A program made the translations under genes and the position numbers. From NCBI RefSeq assembly GCF_043290135.1, contig NC_134710.1:459893376-459957375 (forward strand): a stretch of DNA of 64,000 bases. Reading direction: 5' to 3'. The notes under the pieces were generated by a model. The model made no database searches and was not told the origin of the DNA. It saw only the letters and a program-made list of their open reading frames with translations. Shown here piece by piece: positions 24,656 through 35,998 of this stretch (positions are counted from its first letter, which is position 1; every line of letters starts with the position of its first letter). The stretch is from Rhipicephalus microplus. Taxonomy: Eukaryota; Arthropoda; Arachnida; Ixodida; Ixodidae.

Positions 24656-25268
24656 GGGGCGAAGCTCCTTAGGGCGTGGGCTGTTCGTCCCCTGTAGCCT
24701 GCATGTAGCCACCTCTAGTTTAGTTCTTGCAGTGTTCACTAGATGGCGGTACCGTCTCCTGTATGTAGCCACCTCTCGTTTAGTTCTTGTAATGTTTACT
24801 AGATGGTGGTACTTGTAGCTGATGATGAAAAGATGCAAGATGTTATAAACTAGAAAGCGGTACTTGTAGTTGATGAAAGACGCGAGATCTTATAAAATAG
24901 GAATGATGTAACATATGGCGCGTGTCATTGGTTGAAGGCAATCGTTCGATTTAGTGCGGCGACGTACGCTAGGGGGAGCGTTGTAATAAAATCCGTTCGC
25001 TGTTGGCGCGCGCTCGGATTCGCCGGATGGATAAGGCTGCACAGCGGAGAGAGCGCAAGGCGACAGCAGCGCGCGCTCGCAGACAGAATCCCGATGTGCG
25101 AGCGCGCGAGGCAAGGGACATCGCAAGCCATCCATCGTCTAAGAACAAATAAAAGTTGATTTGTGTATATACACACACAGCGTTTTTCACGTCTTTACAT
25201 GATGATCGACTGGGCGAATTACACGGAAGATTCACAGTTTACCGATGAATCCCTCCGGAGCTTCGCCC
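24656..25268. mobile_element. 0.61-kb inverted-repeat element inserted in the LINE RT
   Basis: Identical 12-bp inverted ends (GGGCGAAGCTCC at 24657-24668 and its complement at 25257-25268) bound this insert, which separates the RT fingers (HIHG side, right) from the LPRSYTQ side (left). The left third holds a 57-bp tandem duplication (tgtagccacctct...gatggyggtac, about 24699 and 24756). The right part holds the small basic ORF described separately. I recognise these ends from tick genomic sequence, but I cannot name a superfamily or define the TSD. Confidence 0.7.
25027..25152 (+). CDS. 41-codon basic ORF inside the inverted-repeat element
   Basis: ATG at 25027 opens a frame whose product is almost entirely Arg, Ala, Glu, Lys and Gln (MDKAAQRRERK, then RARRQNPDVRARE) and ends at TAA 25150-25152, overlapping an AATAAA. 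It has the heptad-like R-x-R-E-A rhythm of a repeat protein family I associate with ticks, in which units with (D/N)PxVRxRE recur. It may be the C-terminal end of a longer spliced or captured gene. Function is unknown, and a chance frame cannot be excluded. Confidence 0.35.
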   Translation: MDKAAQRRERKATAARARRQNPDVRAREARDIASHPSSKNK

Positions 25269-25309
25269 ATTCATCATCATTCACCCCATGAATATGCCGT
25301 AATTTTTTG

Positions 25310-26798
25310 TATGCTTCTACGATAGCTTCGTATAGCGCAACTGCCACGTCTTCTTTATAAACTTTATAAACTCCGCCCCGATTCCATCTGGGCCGGGCGT
25401 CTTGCCTGTACTTAGGTCATCAATAGCTTTTTTATTTCCTGTACGCTGATAGGAGCCCCTAATTTTTTTTCGTGTATCGGCGTCAAGCTTGGGCATCGTA
25501 TCAAGAAAGACATCCCTAAAACCCGCGGCCATCGGTACTCGTTTTCCGAGCAGATTGCGATTATGGTCCACAAACGCCTTCATTATCTGATCTTTTTTAT
25601 TCATCAGTACGTCATTGCGTACTATTTCTCTGATTTCATTTCTTTGTGCGTATTTTTTTCGTCACCCAAAGCTCGTTTTGTGGGTGTCTCACCTATCCAG
25701 AGTTTTTCACTTCTAACTCTTATTATCGCCCCTTTATACTTCTCTTTATCTAAAATCTCCAGTTTGTTTTTAGTATCTGTTCTTTCATTGATAAAGGAGC
25801 CGGGTTTCACAGTTTCTTCCTGCAAGAGCGCTTGTAATTGCCTGTGCAGGTTCCTTTCCGCCTGTTTCTTCTCGAAATTATTTCTTGTAGATCGTTCTAT
25901 TGTATTCATTTTAACCTCTTGTTTGAAAAATTCCCACTTTTTTCCCAGTCATCTGTTTGATTACCGTAGAGTTTCGTGAGGGCTTCGGTTACATCTTTAC
26001 CATAAGATTCATCTTTCAAGATATGGCTGTTTAGTTTCCACAAGTGCCAGTTGAATTTCGGAGTCCTGTCTTTAGCGCCAAGTGTGAAACTAATCATACA
26101 GTGGTCGCTGAAAGACACTGGTGTAACAACATATTCATCACAGCACATAATAAGGTCCAGTGATATGTACGCTCTGTCTAAACGTGCGTGGCTTAGACCC
26201 TGAAATTGCGTAAACTGAACACTGCAATTAGACATACACAAACCAACATCTTCCAGGCCATTTTCTGCAATCATTTCATTTAAGAACCCTGCGCTTTTAT
26301 CAAATGACTGGGCTGGCTTGGCACGGTCCTCCTTTCTACAAACACAATTGAAATCACCAAGAAGGACTACATATTTGTCACATTCCAGTAAGTTACTTAT
26401 TTCTTCAAAGAAAACTTTCCTTTCAGTGTCTCGGTTCGGAGCATAAACGCATGTGACACGCCATTCGAAATTCAAGAAAATAAATCACACACTACGAAGC
26501 GTCCTTTATCGCTGCTTGCTACGCTTCTTTCAACAACGCCTATCGATCGTCGTATGAAGAGCGCACACCCTCCTGATAAGCCATCAGCATGGGATACACA
26601 GATGTTATACATTGAGCGAAAAGGTAATGTCATATGATCGGTATCTTTCTCTGTCGCTATCTTAGTTTCCTACACAGCAATCACATCCAAGTCATGCTCC
26701 GAAAACAGCCTACTCAACTGGTACTGCCGCCTTCTTGAAGCTAATCCGCGTACATTTAAGCTGGCAAAACGCATTGCTCTTTTAAGTTTCAGGCTCAT
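25310..26798 (-). pseudogene. Tx1-like LINE ORF2, endonuclease and linker
   Basis: The ATG at 26796-26798 starts MSLKLKRAMRFASLNVRGL, the usual opening of an APE-type endonuclease. A TAG at 26670-26672 replaces the glutamine codon expected before ETK. Frame 26475-25906 has VTCVYAPNRD, VVLLGDFNCV, ARLDRAYIS and FSDHCMISF, the metal-binding and catalytic motifs that nick the target. Frames 25909-25622 and 25604-25317 carry the linker and KTPGPDGIGAEF before RT. At least three frame changes occur. Confidence 0.9.
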
Positions 26799-26903
26799 TT
26801 TTTTTTAAATACAAGTAGCTGCTCACCATACCGTCTTAGCCAAACTCCGCCTATTTAGTCGTCCGGTGCACCTTCTTGGTAGAAGGCGACACATAATGTG
26901 TTG

Positions 26904-28218
26904 TCAAGAGGCCGGTTTTTCCGCCCTCTTTTCCCCTTCTGTTATATTATGTTTGACCACCAGTCGTTGCCTCCGAAGGAGAGCTGCTTTCGGTGGCGGT
27001 TCTTGATTGCTCATGTCACTTGATTCTGTTGAGGCTGTGTCTCGTGGTCGTTTCCCTCCCGTACTTGGTTCCTCGGCGTCGTGCCACTCCATGGCACCAC
27101 CCTCGGCAGGTTCCTGGACAGTTTGAGTAGATGTTTCACTCTCATCTGTTGCAGTGGTTGCGTCGTTTAAAACATCAGTCTCCTTTGCGGTCATCAATGA
27201 TTCTGCGGCCGCTAGCATTCACGCAGGTTCACTTGTTTGTCCTGCTTCTTTCACATCCATCACGCCTCCGTTACTGAATGTTTTTTTCCGCAGAAGTCAC
27301 CTGTGATTTCGCCGATGCATCCGCGATAGGTTGCACTCCCCCACTGTCAGTTGACCTTGGCGGTTCTTTCTGCAATCGCGTCATGCCTGCTGCACTAGGT
27401 GTTTTTCCTTCACAAGCCGCTTTCAATTTCACCGATTTTTTTGCTTCGGCCTCGTCCATAGTGAGCTCGGATTTATCCATGCTCCCGGTGTTTAGTGCAG
27501 CAGCTGCATACGTCTTCATGCAGTTCCCAGGGGCGTGTCCAAAACGCTTCCAAGTGTCACACCGCGGGACTCGACAGTCCCTCCAAATGTGGCCAATCTG
27601 CTGGCAGCGCAAACACCGCGGCGCTCTTCCGGTGGCCACAATAAGTGCGAGCTCTCTTCCAACTCGTAACTGGTGAGGTATATCGTCCAGCGTAACGTTA
27701 GACTTTAGCCGTAGCGTCACGGTTCTCGTCATGGTATTCTGCTGGGTGTAGCCGTCAATTCGCCAATTATCCATTCCTACGTCAAGCACCGTCCCGTAGG
27801 GGGCCAGTGCATTTCGTACGTCCTCTTCTCGTACGTGGTAGAGCAACCAATGCAGCTTCAGACGGACGTCGCGGTGGCTTGGGTCGATTATCATGCACTT
27901 GAGGCCTTTGACAGTCAATTGCGGATCAGTTAAAAGTTTCTTTACACCTTCAGTGCTTCTACACGTCACTGCCCAAACGCAGTTCATTTGATGAGCGCCG
28001 AGCGCAAGAACCTCGGTGGGCTGAACACGTCGAAAAAGTGGCTCGCGAAAGTCTTCCGCGTGATAAGGTCTTCCTTTTACATCCGCATGCAGAAAAACAG
28101 TGTTCTGAACCACATACCCAGTCGGCAGAGGGGGCAAAATAACAGCATAATCCTGGGGCATTTCAATCCTGGAACCGCGGCTAAGCTGAGCCGCGGATGC
28201 CGCTCCAACGGAGCTCAT
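26904..28218 (-). pseudogene. Tx1-like LINE ORF1 (RNA-binding protein)
   Basis: The start is taken at ATG 28218 (MSSVGAASAAQ). A degenerate RRM-like part (VREEDVRNALAPYGTVLDVG) is followed by zinc knuckles. The first is complete (CLRCQQIGHIWRDC, residues 202-215). In the second the second cysteine is tryptophan (RCDTWKRFGHAPGNC). The acidic C-terminal tail continues in another frame at 27218-26904 (GGAMEWHDAEEPSTGGKRPR). ORF1 proteins package element RNA. The single frameshift near 27220-27270 breaks it. Confidence 0.88.
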
Positions 28219-28277
28219 GATACACACGTCCGCACGCTTTTGCAACCGGAAGTGGAATCCCACTGCGCCACGCCGAC

Positions 28278-30100
28278 AGGTGGCTATACGGCTGTTAAAG
28301 AAGTAGTCAACTCACAGAGTCACTGTTAATCTTCAGTTCTGTTTGTCGTTCACTTAAGAGGGACGGGATCTGCACCTGCCACTAAAATTTGCACATTTGA
28401 TAAACACGAAAAACTGGTGCCCGTAACGATTGCCACTGCGATAGTGGCAACAGCGCGATGTTTTTGTTACAATTTACAACCGCAAGGAAAGGAAACAACG
28501 CAGTGGACTGAGGAGCAGGTAGAGTTTATCGGCGGTTACTGCCAAGTTTATTATTCGTTTCTCGTTCTTTTCAAAGGGCTATATCAGTTCAGGCTTTATG
28601 ACGCTTCTATGTTCATTCGATAGATACGCCCACACAATTTATTTGGATGTTTTTCGCGCAACGTAGAGCGCAGTCGTGCCAGCGCACCGCTGTTGCTCTG
28701 TCGCTAAGAACAGCTGCATAACGGCTAGTCCAAAATGAATGCAGTGCGCCAGAAACATTATGCTATCATATTGGTTCAGTAAGCATACGAATTCACGTGT
28801 CTATGTTCTCGCATAAGAGCCAACGAAGCGCCGGCGAGTGCGACCGGCGGCTGTCGGTGAGGCGAGGCGTACCTTTGGTGGAAGTGCTGCAAGCGCGTCG
28901 CATCGATGTTTGTCGCTTCTTGCACGGACACCGTACACATAAAAAGGCTTCATTTAGGGTAAATGATGCCGCAGCTGTGCTGTATTGTCATTTTTACTTG
29001 TCAAAATTGTGTATTCTAAAACCCAGAAGCACCGATAACACTTGTACGGGCTCGGTCGGTATGACTAACCTTTGGTGGAAATCATGGTGGTAGAACAGAA
29101 GGGTGAAAGTCAAATTCACTTGGGCTCATCTTGACGCATGTCGGAAGTGAAAATTTATGCATATTCGCACGACTTTGTTAACTTAAATGTACGAATCAAA
29201 CAATAGAGTGTGCAAGAATTACCAGAGTTGCGTTTCTAGCGTCGCGACATCAAGTGACCGCTGTGTTCTTCTCCAACATTGAAAGGGGAAATTGCGAGCT
29301 GGAGCCCATTTATTTGTCGACAACTGCTCGCCGATGTAAAACATTTATTGTCATGTTCACACTGACAACTCTAGTTTTCTAAACATCTCAACAAAGAAAC
29401 ACATCGCGGATGTCAAACTGATGTAAGTACGTGCGCGAAATGTAACCATATTCTCGGCTGCATATTCTATGCTCCACAAAATTGAAGCGTTGTTGACACC
29501 ACATGAATAAAAAAAAACGTACTAAAAAGCATAATGAGCAGCATTGGTTTCTTTTGATCATAAACATATATCTCTGCGCATTCAAGAATGAAACACTACG
29601 AATAAGTGATTTCACATACTGTCATGCGCTTTTCATCATGACACCGTCATCCACCAAGCTTCAATCATGGCACCGTCAACCACCTTTCTTACCAAGCCTT
29701 TCACCTAACGCGTCTTCCCTCGCCACCATGAGCCAGCGTTTTCCACCGTCACCACCATTGGCTCGCCACCACCATCTGCCACCATTTTTCCACTCTCGCC
29801 GCCATCAGCCATTATGCCCACTACAATTTCCACCATATCCACTAATATTTCCACCATATCCACTATTCTTTCCACCATATCCACCAACAATTCCAGCATC
29901 CACCAACCCATGATTTTCAATAGGGACGTGTGAATATGAAAAAGAACGACGATAGAAATATTGTTTTGTAGATTCCAGCTTGTGGGACAGGGGGTTTTTC
30001 GAGATGAAAACGAAGCAGGTATCTTGCTGTACAGCTGATCCTGATGACGCTCCTTTCTCTGCCATAAGCTGCTGTCATTCTTTGTTCGCGTTGCACTGCG
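28278..30100. other. non-coding stretch with a minisatellite
   Basis: No gene was recognised. At about 29819-29890 a 21-bp unit (ttccaccatatccactaata type) repeats three times; the plus-strand open frame over it (29503-29913) reads proline/tyrosine repeats and is probably an artefact. 29640-29820 is a looser caccatca-rich tract. Confidence 0.5.
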
Positions 30101-30274
30101 ACACTGGTGGAGGTGCTGGGCCGCGACGCTGCCCGATGCTTCACACCCCTAGTCGGAGTCGTTCATCCAGCCCGGGCGTGCCTATTTCCACCCCTGTCCA
30201 TCAATTCACTTGTCGGCTGCGAGGTCTTCCTTCAGAATTCAACTCCTCGCAGAGGCCCTCTACAAGACATCTAG

Positions 30275-31186
30275 AAATGGCTAACACCAGCCCCCAGCCG
30301 GTGCTTCTCGGCACCGATCCTCCTGCTTCATTCAAGGTAACGTTTTTTTTTTCAATTGCTGGAGCTTGAGCGCATTGATGGCGGCACACACGAAGCCATA
30401 GAAGACTGGTTAGATCACTATGATCGTGTTGCGAAGATCAACCAGTGGTCTGCCCAGGAAAAGCTCTCGCGTGCCTACTTCTATCTTGATGACAGCGCTC
30501 GTACTTGGTACGAAAATAGAGAAGGCAGCCTGTCCACATGGGCCGACTTTCACCAGAAGATGGTTGAAACCTTTGCCAATTTCTACAGACGTGACCGTGC
30601 CCACCAACTACTAGAGCTATGGGTCCAAAAACCCAATGAAACGGTAGCCATGTTCGCCGAAGACATGGCACGTTTAATTTGGAGGGCTGACCCGCAGATG
30701 ACCGAAGATAGGAAGTTGCTCTACGTCATGAGCGCCGTGAAAGAGTAGCTGTTCGCCGGACTTCTGCGCAACCCGCCACGCACTGTAGAGAACTTTATGA
30801 AAGAAGCGTCGGCTATCGAGCGGGCACTTCACCAACGCTGCCGACAAAATGACCACTTGTACAGCAGCCCCCAAGTTGATGCCGCAGCTGTGACGTTTGA
30901 CAATCATAAATCCTCGCATGCCAAGATCAGAGAGATTGTTCGTGAGGATCTGCAGAGATTGCGGACTCCGGTAATGGATACACCCATGGCATCTGTCACT
31001 GAAGTCGTCCGCGACGAAATCCGCCAAGCATTCTCGACAGCTGATCCTGCCCCCGTGCAACAACCCATGACGTACGCAGCCACCCTTCGAAGCTCCCTAC
31101 CCTTTCTACCTTCACACTACCCGCCACCTGCAACCGTTCCTTGGTCACCACCACAGGAGGAGACATCAATGGCTTTCTTCACGTGA
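30275..31186 (+). pseudogene. gypsy element 2 gag
   Basis: ATG 30275 (MANTSPQPVLLG) begins the gag frame. After a shift at the T-run near 30345, frame 30356-30748 reads EDWLDHYDRVAKINQW and SARTWYENREGSLSTW, typical capsid-like gag sequence. A TAG stop ends it at 30748, and the same protein continues (QLFAGLLRNPPRTVENF) to 31186 with a coiled region and a proline-rich end. Confidence 0.82.
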
Positions 31187-31253
31187 GGAGTCGTCACGGC
31201 ATCCACAGCTTCGCCGAACAGACACCTGGTGCAGTGTCGACAGGCGTCTACTC

Positions 31254-31295
31254 TGTTTCAACTGCGGAGGTGTCGGCCACACAGCCCGCTATTGC
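31254..31295 (+). pseudogene. gypsy element 2 gag zinc knuckle
   Basis: CFNCGGVGHTARYC is a perfect C-X2-C-X4-H-X4-C knuckle. It lies in a different frame from the gag segments on both sides, so it can only be reached by frameshifts. It binds element RNA in an intact Gag. Confidence 0.88.
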
Positions 31296-31689
31296 TGGCA
31301 CCGTGCCGATTCGTTTCGCTCTCTCAGGCCACGGTTTGACAGTCGACATGCCAATAATTACGTATCCCGCCGTGACGATGTCGTTTCTTAAAGACCTCTG
31401 GTGCCTCGACCCCCCTTCGAAGGCCGCCGTAACAATGATGACGAGATCATAACTGATTACCAGCCGGGCTTCCGACATTGACCACGCTCTCCTTCTCCGG
31501 CCCAGTCACCTTTGTTGCAGCGCCAATCTTTGGCTGACACCAGAGGAGCGAGGTCACCCAGCCCATGCCAGCGAAACTGAAGGTGGTGACCTCAGGGGGT
31601 AAGGTTGCAGGCTGTCAGGACGAAGAAAAAAAGCCCCCATTACTCCCACCTCAGGACGCAGTAAAGCGGTGAAGACGTAATACCGACGA

Positions 31690-32176
31690 AACTGTGACCC
31701 CAGGCCTTACCGTTCTTGTGGACGGACAGAAAGTCTGAGCTTTAGTCGACACCGGGACCGACTTCTATATTATTAGTGATGATTTTGCCGTACGCCTCAA
31801 GAAAGTAAAGAGAGCATGGGCGGGACCTCACCTAAGGACGGCAGGCGGCCAATTACTGATGCCTGTCGGAATGTGCAAAGCAAGGCTTAACATCGGTGGC
31901 TCTACTTACGTGGCGACGTTCGTCGTTCGGCCTTCATGCTGTAAAGACTTGATTATCGGAATGAATTTCTTGAGAGAACATGGCGCCGTCATCAACGTCA
32001 CTGACAGTGTCTTTACGTTTCGCAACAACAGCCCTGCTTTAGTCGATTGCTCAGAGCCGAGACATAACCCTTTACGTCTGACGGATGACGATGTGGTCGT
32101 CCCGCCACGATTGTGCACATTTGTTTCGGTGGCAGGGGTGAGCCGTTTGACGGCGATAGTATTGCTTACCAAATAA
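31690..32176 (+). pseudogene. gypsy element 2 protease
   Basis: The active-site ALVDTGTDFYIIS (DTG at 31748-31756) is preceded by an in-frame TGA at 31735-31737. The second conserved block, DLIIGMNFLREHGAVIN, corresponds to the ILG-type flap/C-terminal motif of retropepsins. Continuous frame from 31859 to 32176. Confidence 0.87.
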
Positions 32177-32484
32177 GCTCGCTGATCTTTAGCCACAGTA
32201 TTTCAGTTGCTCGATGTCTTGTCACTGTCACTGCGGGACGCACAAACTTGCTGCTCACTAGCTTCAGTCCTGAGCGCCGACACCCCCTCAAGGGTACAAC
32301 CATCACTAACTTTGGCAATACTGCAGAAATCCAAGGCAGTTTATCGTCACTTGACGGAACAGCTCAAGAAGAATCAGTACATAATCTTGACGTGGGTATA
32401 ACGTTCTCAAGGGAAGAGCGAACGAGACTTCTTGAGCTGCTAACTGAATTCAAGGACTACTTTTCATCGACATCTTAAGTCGGT

Positions 32485-33413
32485 CGAACGCCGCTAACAA
32501 AGAATCAAATAATTACCGATGATGCAGCAAGGCCTGTACACCATAATCTTTATTGTGTGGCTCCAAAGAAATGGGAAGTGATACAGCAAAAAGTCGCTAA
32601 ACTGCTTGAAGATGATGAAATTCAGCCATCACAGAGCCCATGGGCATCGCCTGTAGTACTAGTCAAGAAAAAGGACGGTACTCTGCGTTTTTGCGTGGAC
32701 TACAGGAAGCTGAATCAAGTGACTAAGAAAGATGTGTATCCACTTGCACGTATTGATGACTCCCTCTATAGGCTTCGAAACGCTGCGGATGTTGGCGCAT
32801 CGAGGTAGACCCAAGAGATCGGAAAAAAAAAACCGCTTTTGTGATGCCGGATGGTTTATATGAATTTAAAATTCTGCCCTTCGGTCTGTGCTCAGCGCCC
32901 GCTACTTTTTAAATGCTCATGGACATTGTACTTTCAGGGTTAAAACAGAAGACCTGTTTGATTTACCTAGACGACGTCATAGTGTTTTCTCCAACTTTTG
33001 ACGAGCATCTGAAAAGGCTAGAAGTTATTTTACGAGCCATACGATCCGTGGGCCTCAGAATGAAACCAAAGAATAGTCACTTTTGTTTTGAAGAACTGCT
33101 GTTTCTTGGTCATTTCGTCATCTGCACCGGCATTCAGCCTGATCCCGAAAAACTTGCGGCCGTGGCACAGTTCCCAGTACCGTCCGATAGGCGCTTTCTG
33201 GGCCTATGCGCCTACTATCGCCGGTTTATCGCCGATTTCACAGGGATTGCGTCACCGTTAACCCGCCTCACTAGAGATGACGCCACCTTTGAGTGGAACG
33301 ACGAACAGCAAACAGCGTTTAATGACTTCCGCCAACGTCTTCAAACACCTCCTGTGCTTGCCCACTTCGACAAGCAAGCGCCAACAATGTTCACGCTGAC
33401 GCAAGCAATGTAG
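32485..33413 (+). pseudogene. gypsy element 2 reverse transcriptase
   Basis: [15 protein letters not shown] and [19 protein letters not shown] are followed by a small deletion that removes the first catalytic (SSLDL-type) block between NAAD and [33 protein letters not shown] is followed by a TAA stop. YLDDVIVFSPTFDEHL (YLDD 32964-32975) and LGLCAYYRRFIADF are intact. Loss of the first catalytic aspartate makes it dead regardless of the frameshifts. Confidence 0.9.
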
Positions 33414-33715
33414 ATCTCGGAGCTGTGCTTGTGCATTGACAAGAAGACACGGAACGAGTGACCGCCTACGCAAGCAGGATGCTAACACGCGTTGAGGTCA
33501 AATATTCAACAACTGAAAAAGAATGCCTCCCCGTGTTCTGGGCAGTTATGAAATTTCGCCCTTATTTGTATGGCCGCCTCTTCAAAGTTATTAGTGACCA
33601 TCATTCACTGTGTTGGTTGACTATTTGAAGAGACCCAACCTGCCGATTAGCGCGGTGGAGTCTGAAATTACAAGAGTTCGATATGACGGTGAAACACAAG
33701 TGATTTGACGGTCAT
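33414..33715 (+). pseudogene. gypsy element 2 RNase H, truncated
   Basis: Continues in shifted frames with [39 protein letters not shown] and CRLARWSLKLQEFDMTV, interrupted by several stops. Similarity ends at about 33715. Confidence 0.82.
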
Positions 33716-34383
33716 ACACAACGCAGTAAGTTCCATATGCAGCACGTCCAATTTTCGTGAGCTACAGAATCGTTATGTGAGCAATATGTGTGACTATATA
33801 CAATCAGAGACATGTGTTTTTCTGAATGACCGAATGTGTGCCTGTGTTCGCATACGTGTGTCACACCTTTAATTAAACCACGGTGATATACTGGTTGATA
33901 CGTTTGCGTGAACTTGACACAGCATGCTGTAGGTTTGACTCTCGCAGCTTGCAGTGACGCTTAGTTTAATACATTTTTTTCTATGTGTGGCTGAATAGCC
34001 GTACCATAACTGTGTAAGCGCTATTTATGCACTAGTTCACGCATTTGAGCGCAATTTATTTGATACTACTTGTTTCTACCATGTTAACCATACATTATTT
34101 TGTTATTGTTTTTAAAAGTTGTATGCGCCTCGCCCCGCTTCGGCTTTGAAACTTCGCTAAATACATTTACGTGAACGCACATAATGAAACACAGTTTGTA
34201 TCACAACCTCCAGTGTCCATTTCAAATTGCAAGCTTAACCGTTTATCTCATATGGTAAATTCTTTAGGCTTTGAAGAAAACTGCGTTATGCGTCAAATAT
34301 AAATACCTTGTTCACTGCTAAAACACAGTGAGGTTACACATACTTCATGGTATAAATGCATGCATGTGTTGCTGCTGAGATTT
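33716..34383. other. non-coding stretch
   Basis: I see no gene or repeat that I can name. It begins at the truncation point of gypsy element 2 and ends at the 3' end of the CR1-like LINE. Confidence 0.4.
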
Positions 34384-34640
34384 CATTTATTGCATCCTTA
34401 AAGGCCCGAGAGCATTACATAAGGGGGGGCAAAAAATACGCTGTGAGTGTGTATAACTCAAGTTGAACAAATTATTATAAACAGTACAGTTCTAATATGA
34501 TAGTTTGGTCAAAAATGACAACAGAAATGAATAAAATAACACACAAAAGAAACGCTTTGGCTGGGAATTAGAGTACAAACAACTAGGCACAAGCAAATTA
34601 CACATACAGTACGTTGGTAGAATATATTTACCGCCACGGG

Positions 34641-35998
34641 TTAATGGGTGGAATCAAAGTGGGATTCGAATTTTGTGCGGAATGATGTGCGGTCAGGTGT
34701 GGCAATAATGGTGTCGGGAAGGCGATTCCAAAGTGTTATTGCTTGGGGGGAAAAGGAGTCGTTTATTGCGGATGTACGGCCGTTGATTCGTGCAATGGGG
34801 TTTGAATGGTTAATGCGGGAAGAAGTTCTGTTTGGGGGCTGTAAAAGTTCGTGTCTTGATTAGGGTCGGAAAAAGAAACTGTGGAAGAGGCATAGGCGCG
34901 AGATGAGGCGGCGCGACGCGAGTGATGGCAGTTCAATTGATTGTTTTAGGGTGGTGACGCTGATTTCTCTGGAGTACTGTGAGGTTATAAAGCGGGCAGC
35001 GCGGTTTTGAACTGCTTCTAGTTCGCTAACGAGGCATACCTGGGATGGATTCCAAATGGACGATGCGTATTCGAGCTTTGGCCGTACGTATGTTAAGTAT
35101 GCTAGTTTTTTAACGTCAGGAGATGCTGATTTGAGGTTACGGCGCAGGGAACCAAGCGTACGCAGAGCGTCTGAGCAGATGGACTGTACGTGTGGTGCAA
35201 ATGAAAGAGATGGGTACATGGGCACTCCGAGATACTTGTAAGACGAAGCCGAATTGAGGGGAAGCGAATTAATAAAGTAGGTATGATGAACAGTGGTGCG
35301 TTTACGGGAAAATGACATCGATTTGCATTTGGTTAGATTTAACGGCATTGATGAGTCTTGGCACCATAGCGCAACTGCGTCGAGGTCTTGCTGTAGTTTA
35401 GTACTGTTTTCAAAGTTGTGAATGGGGGAGTATATGACACAGTCATCTGCAAATAGTCGAAGTTTTGTTTGAATGTTTGTTGGCAGGTCGTTTATGAATA
35501 TTAAAAATAGAAGAGGTGATAAGCCCGCACCCTGAGGGACGCCTGATGATACGTGAGTTTTAGAGGAGTTATGATTACTAGCAGAGGTGAATTGTTTACG
35601 GTTGGAGAGGAAGTGTTTAACCCAGGAGACAATATTCTGTGCAATGCCAAGGGAATTAATTTTGCTAAGTAATAAGTTGTGCGGTACGCGATCAAAAGCT
35701 TTGGAAAAGTCTAGGAATATGGCATCAATCTGCAGGTTATCATCCTTGATTTTCAGTAGGTCGTGGGTAAACTCGGCTAATTGGGTCTCGCATGAGAAGT
35801 GCTTTCGGAAACCGTGCTGGTGATTATAGAAGAAATTTATTGATTCAAGGTGAGTCGGGATGTGAAGAGATATAATGTGTTCTAGTAATTTAGAGGGAAT
35901 GCTTGTCAGGGAAATAGGGCGGTAGTTTGCTGGATTCGTTCGCTCTCCTGTTTTGAAGACGGCTACTATTCGGCCTATCTTCCAATCGTCTGGAATGC
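34641..35998 (-). pseudogene. CR1-like LINE RT core and C-terminus
   Basis: From right to left the translation gives PDDWKIGRIVAVFKTG, NYRPISLTSIPSKLLE, FLDFSKAFDRVPHNLL, GVPQGAGLSPLLFLIFIN, LFADDCVIYSP (catalytic FADD) and YKYLGVPMYPSL. Frame 35348-34860 holds the last part, with YVRPKLEYASSIWNP and AVQNRAARFI. A TAA near 34860 interrupts the final segment, which ends SPQAITLWNRLPD and stops at TAA 34641-34643. All catalytic blocks are visible. Confidence 0.9.

Larger units (their letters stand above)
22648..28259 (-). mobile_element. near full-length L1/Tx1-like LINE, inactive
   Basis: The minus-strand LINE has ORF1 (zinc-knuckle protein), ORF2 (endonuclease, RT, C-terminal zinc motif), a 3' UTR with AATAAAG and a nine-base poly(A) (22648-22656). 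Flanking 18-bp sequences GTCGGCGTGGCGCAGTGG (28260-28277, minus strand) and GTTGGCGTAGCACAGTGG (22630-22647) match at 15 of 18, with transitions only, and look like a target-site duplication. It is 5.6 kb including a 0.6-kb insertion. RT features such as SGSVVNWHKT-like and YLGVPM suggest the L1/Tx1 side of the LINE tree; this is inferred by eye. Confidence 0.85.
30105..33715 (+). mobile_element. Ty3/gypsy element 2, gag-pol remnant without integrase
   Basis: The leader ACTGGTGGAGGTGCTGGG (about 30103) probably follows a 5' LTR ending ...CTGCGACA, though I could not define the LTR. Then come gag, a CCHC knuckle, protease, RT and most of RNase H. Similarity stops at about 33715 inside RNase H, so integrase and the 3' LTR are missing. 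The element is littered with stops and frameshifts. Confidence 0.88.

Noticed and set aside
27278..27676. 132-codon plus-strand frame
   Set aside because: It is the antisense shadow of LINE ORF1.
29503..29913. 136-codon proline/tyrosine-rich frame
   Set aside because: It derives from the 21-bp minisatellite and the caccatca-rich tract, with no start context or splice support.
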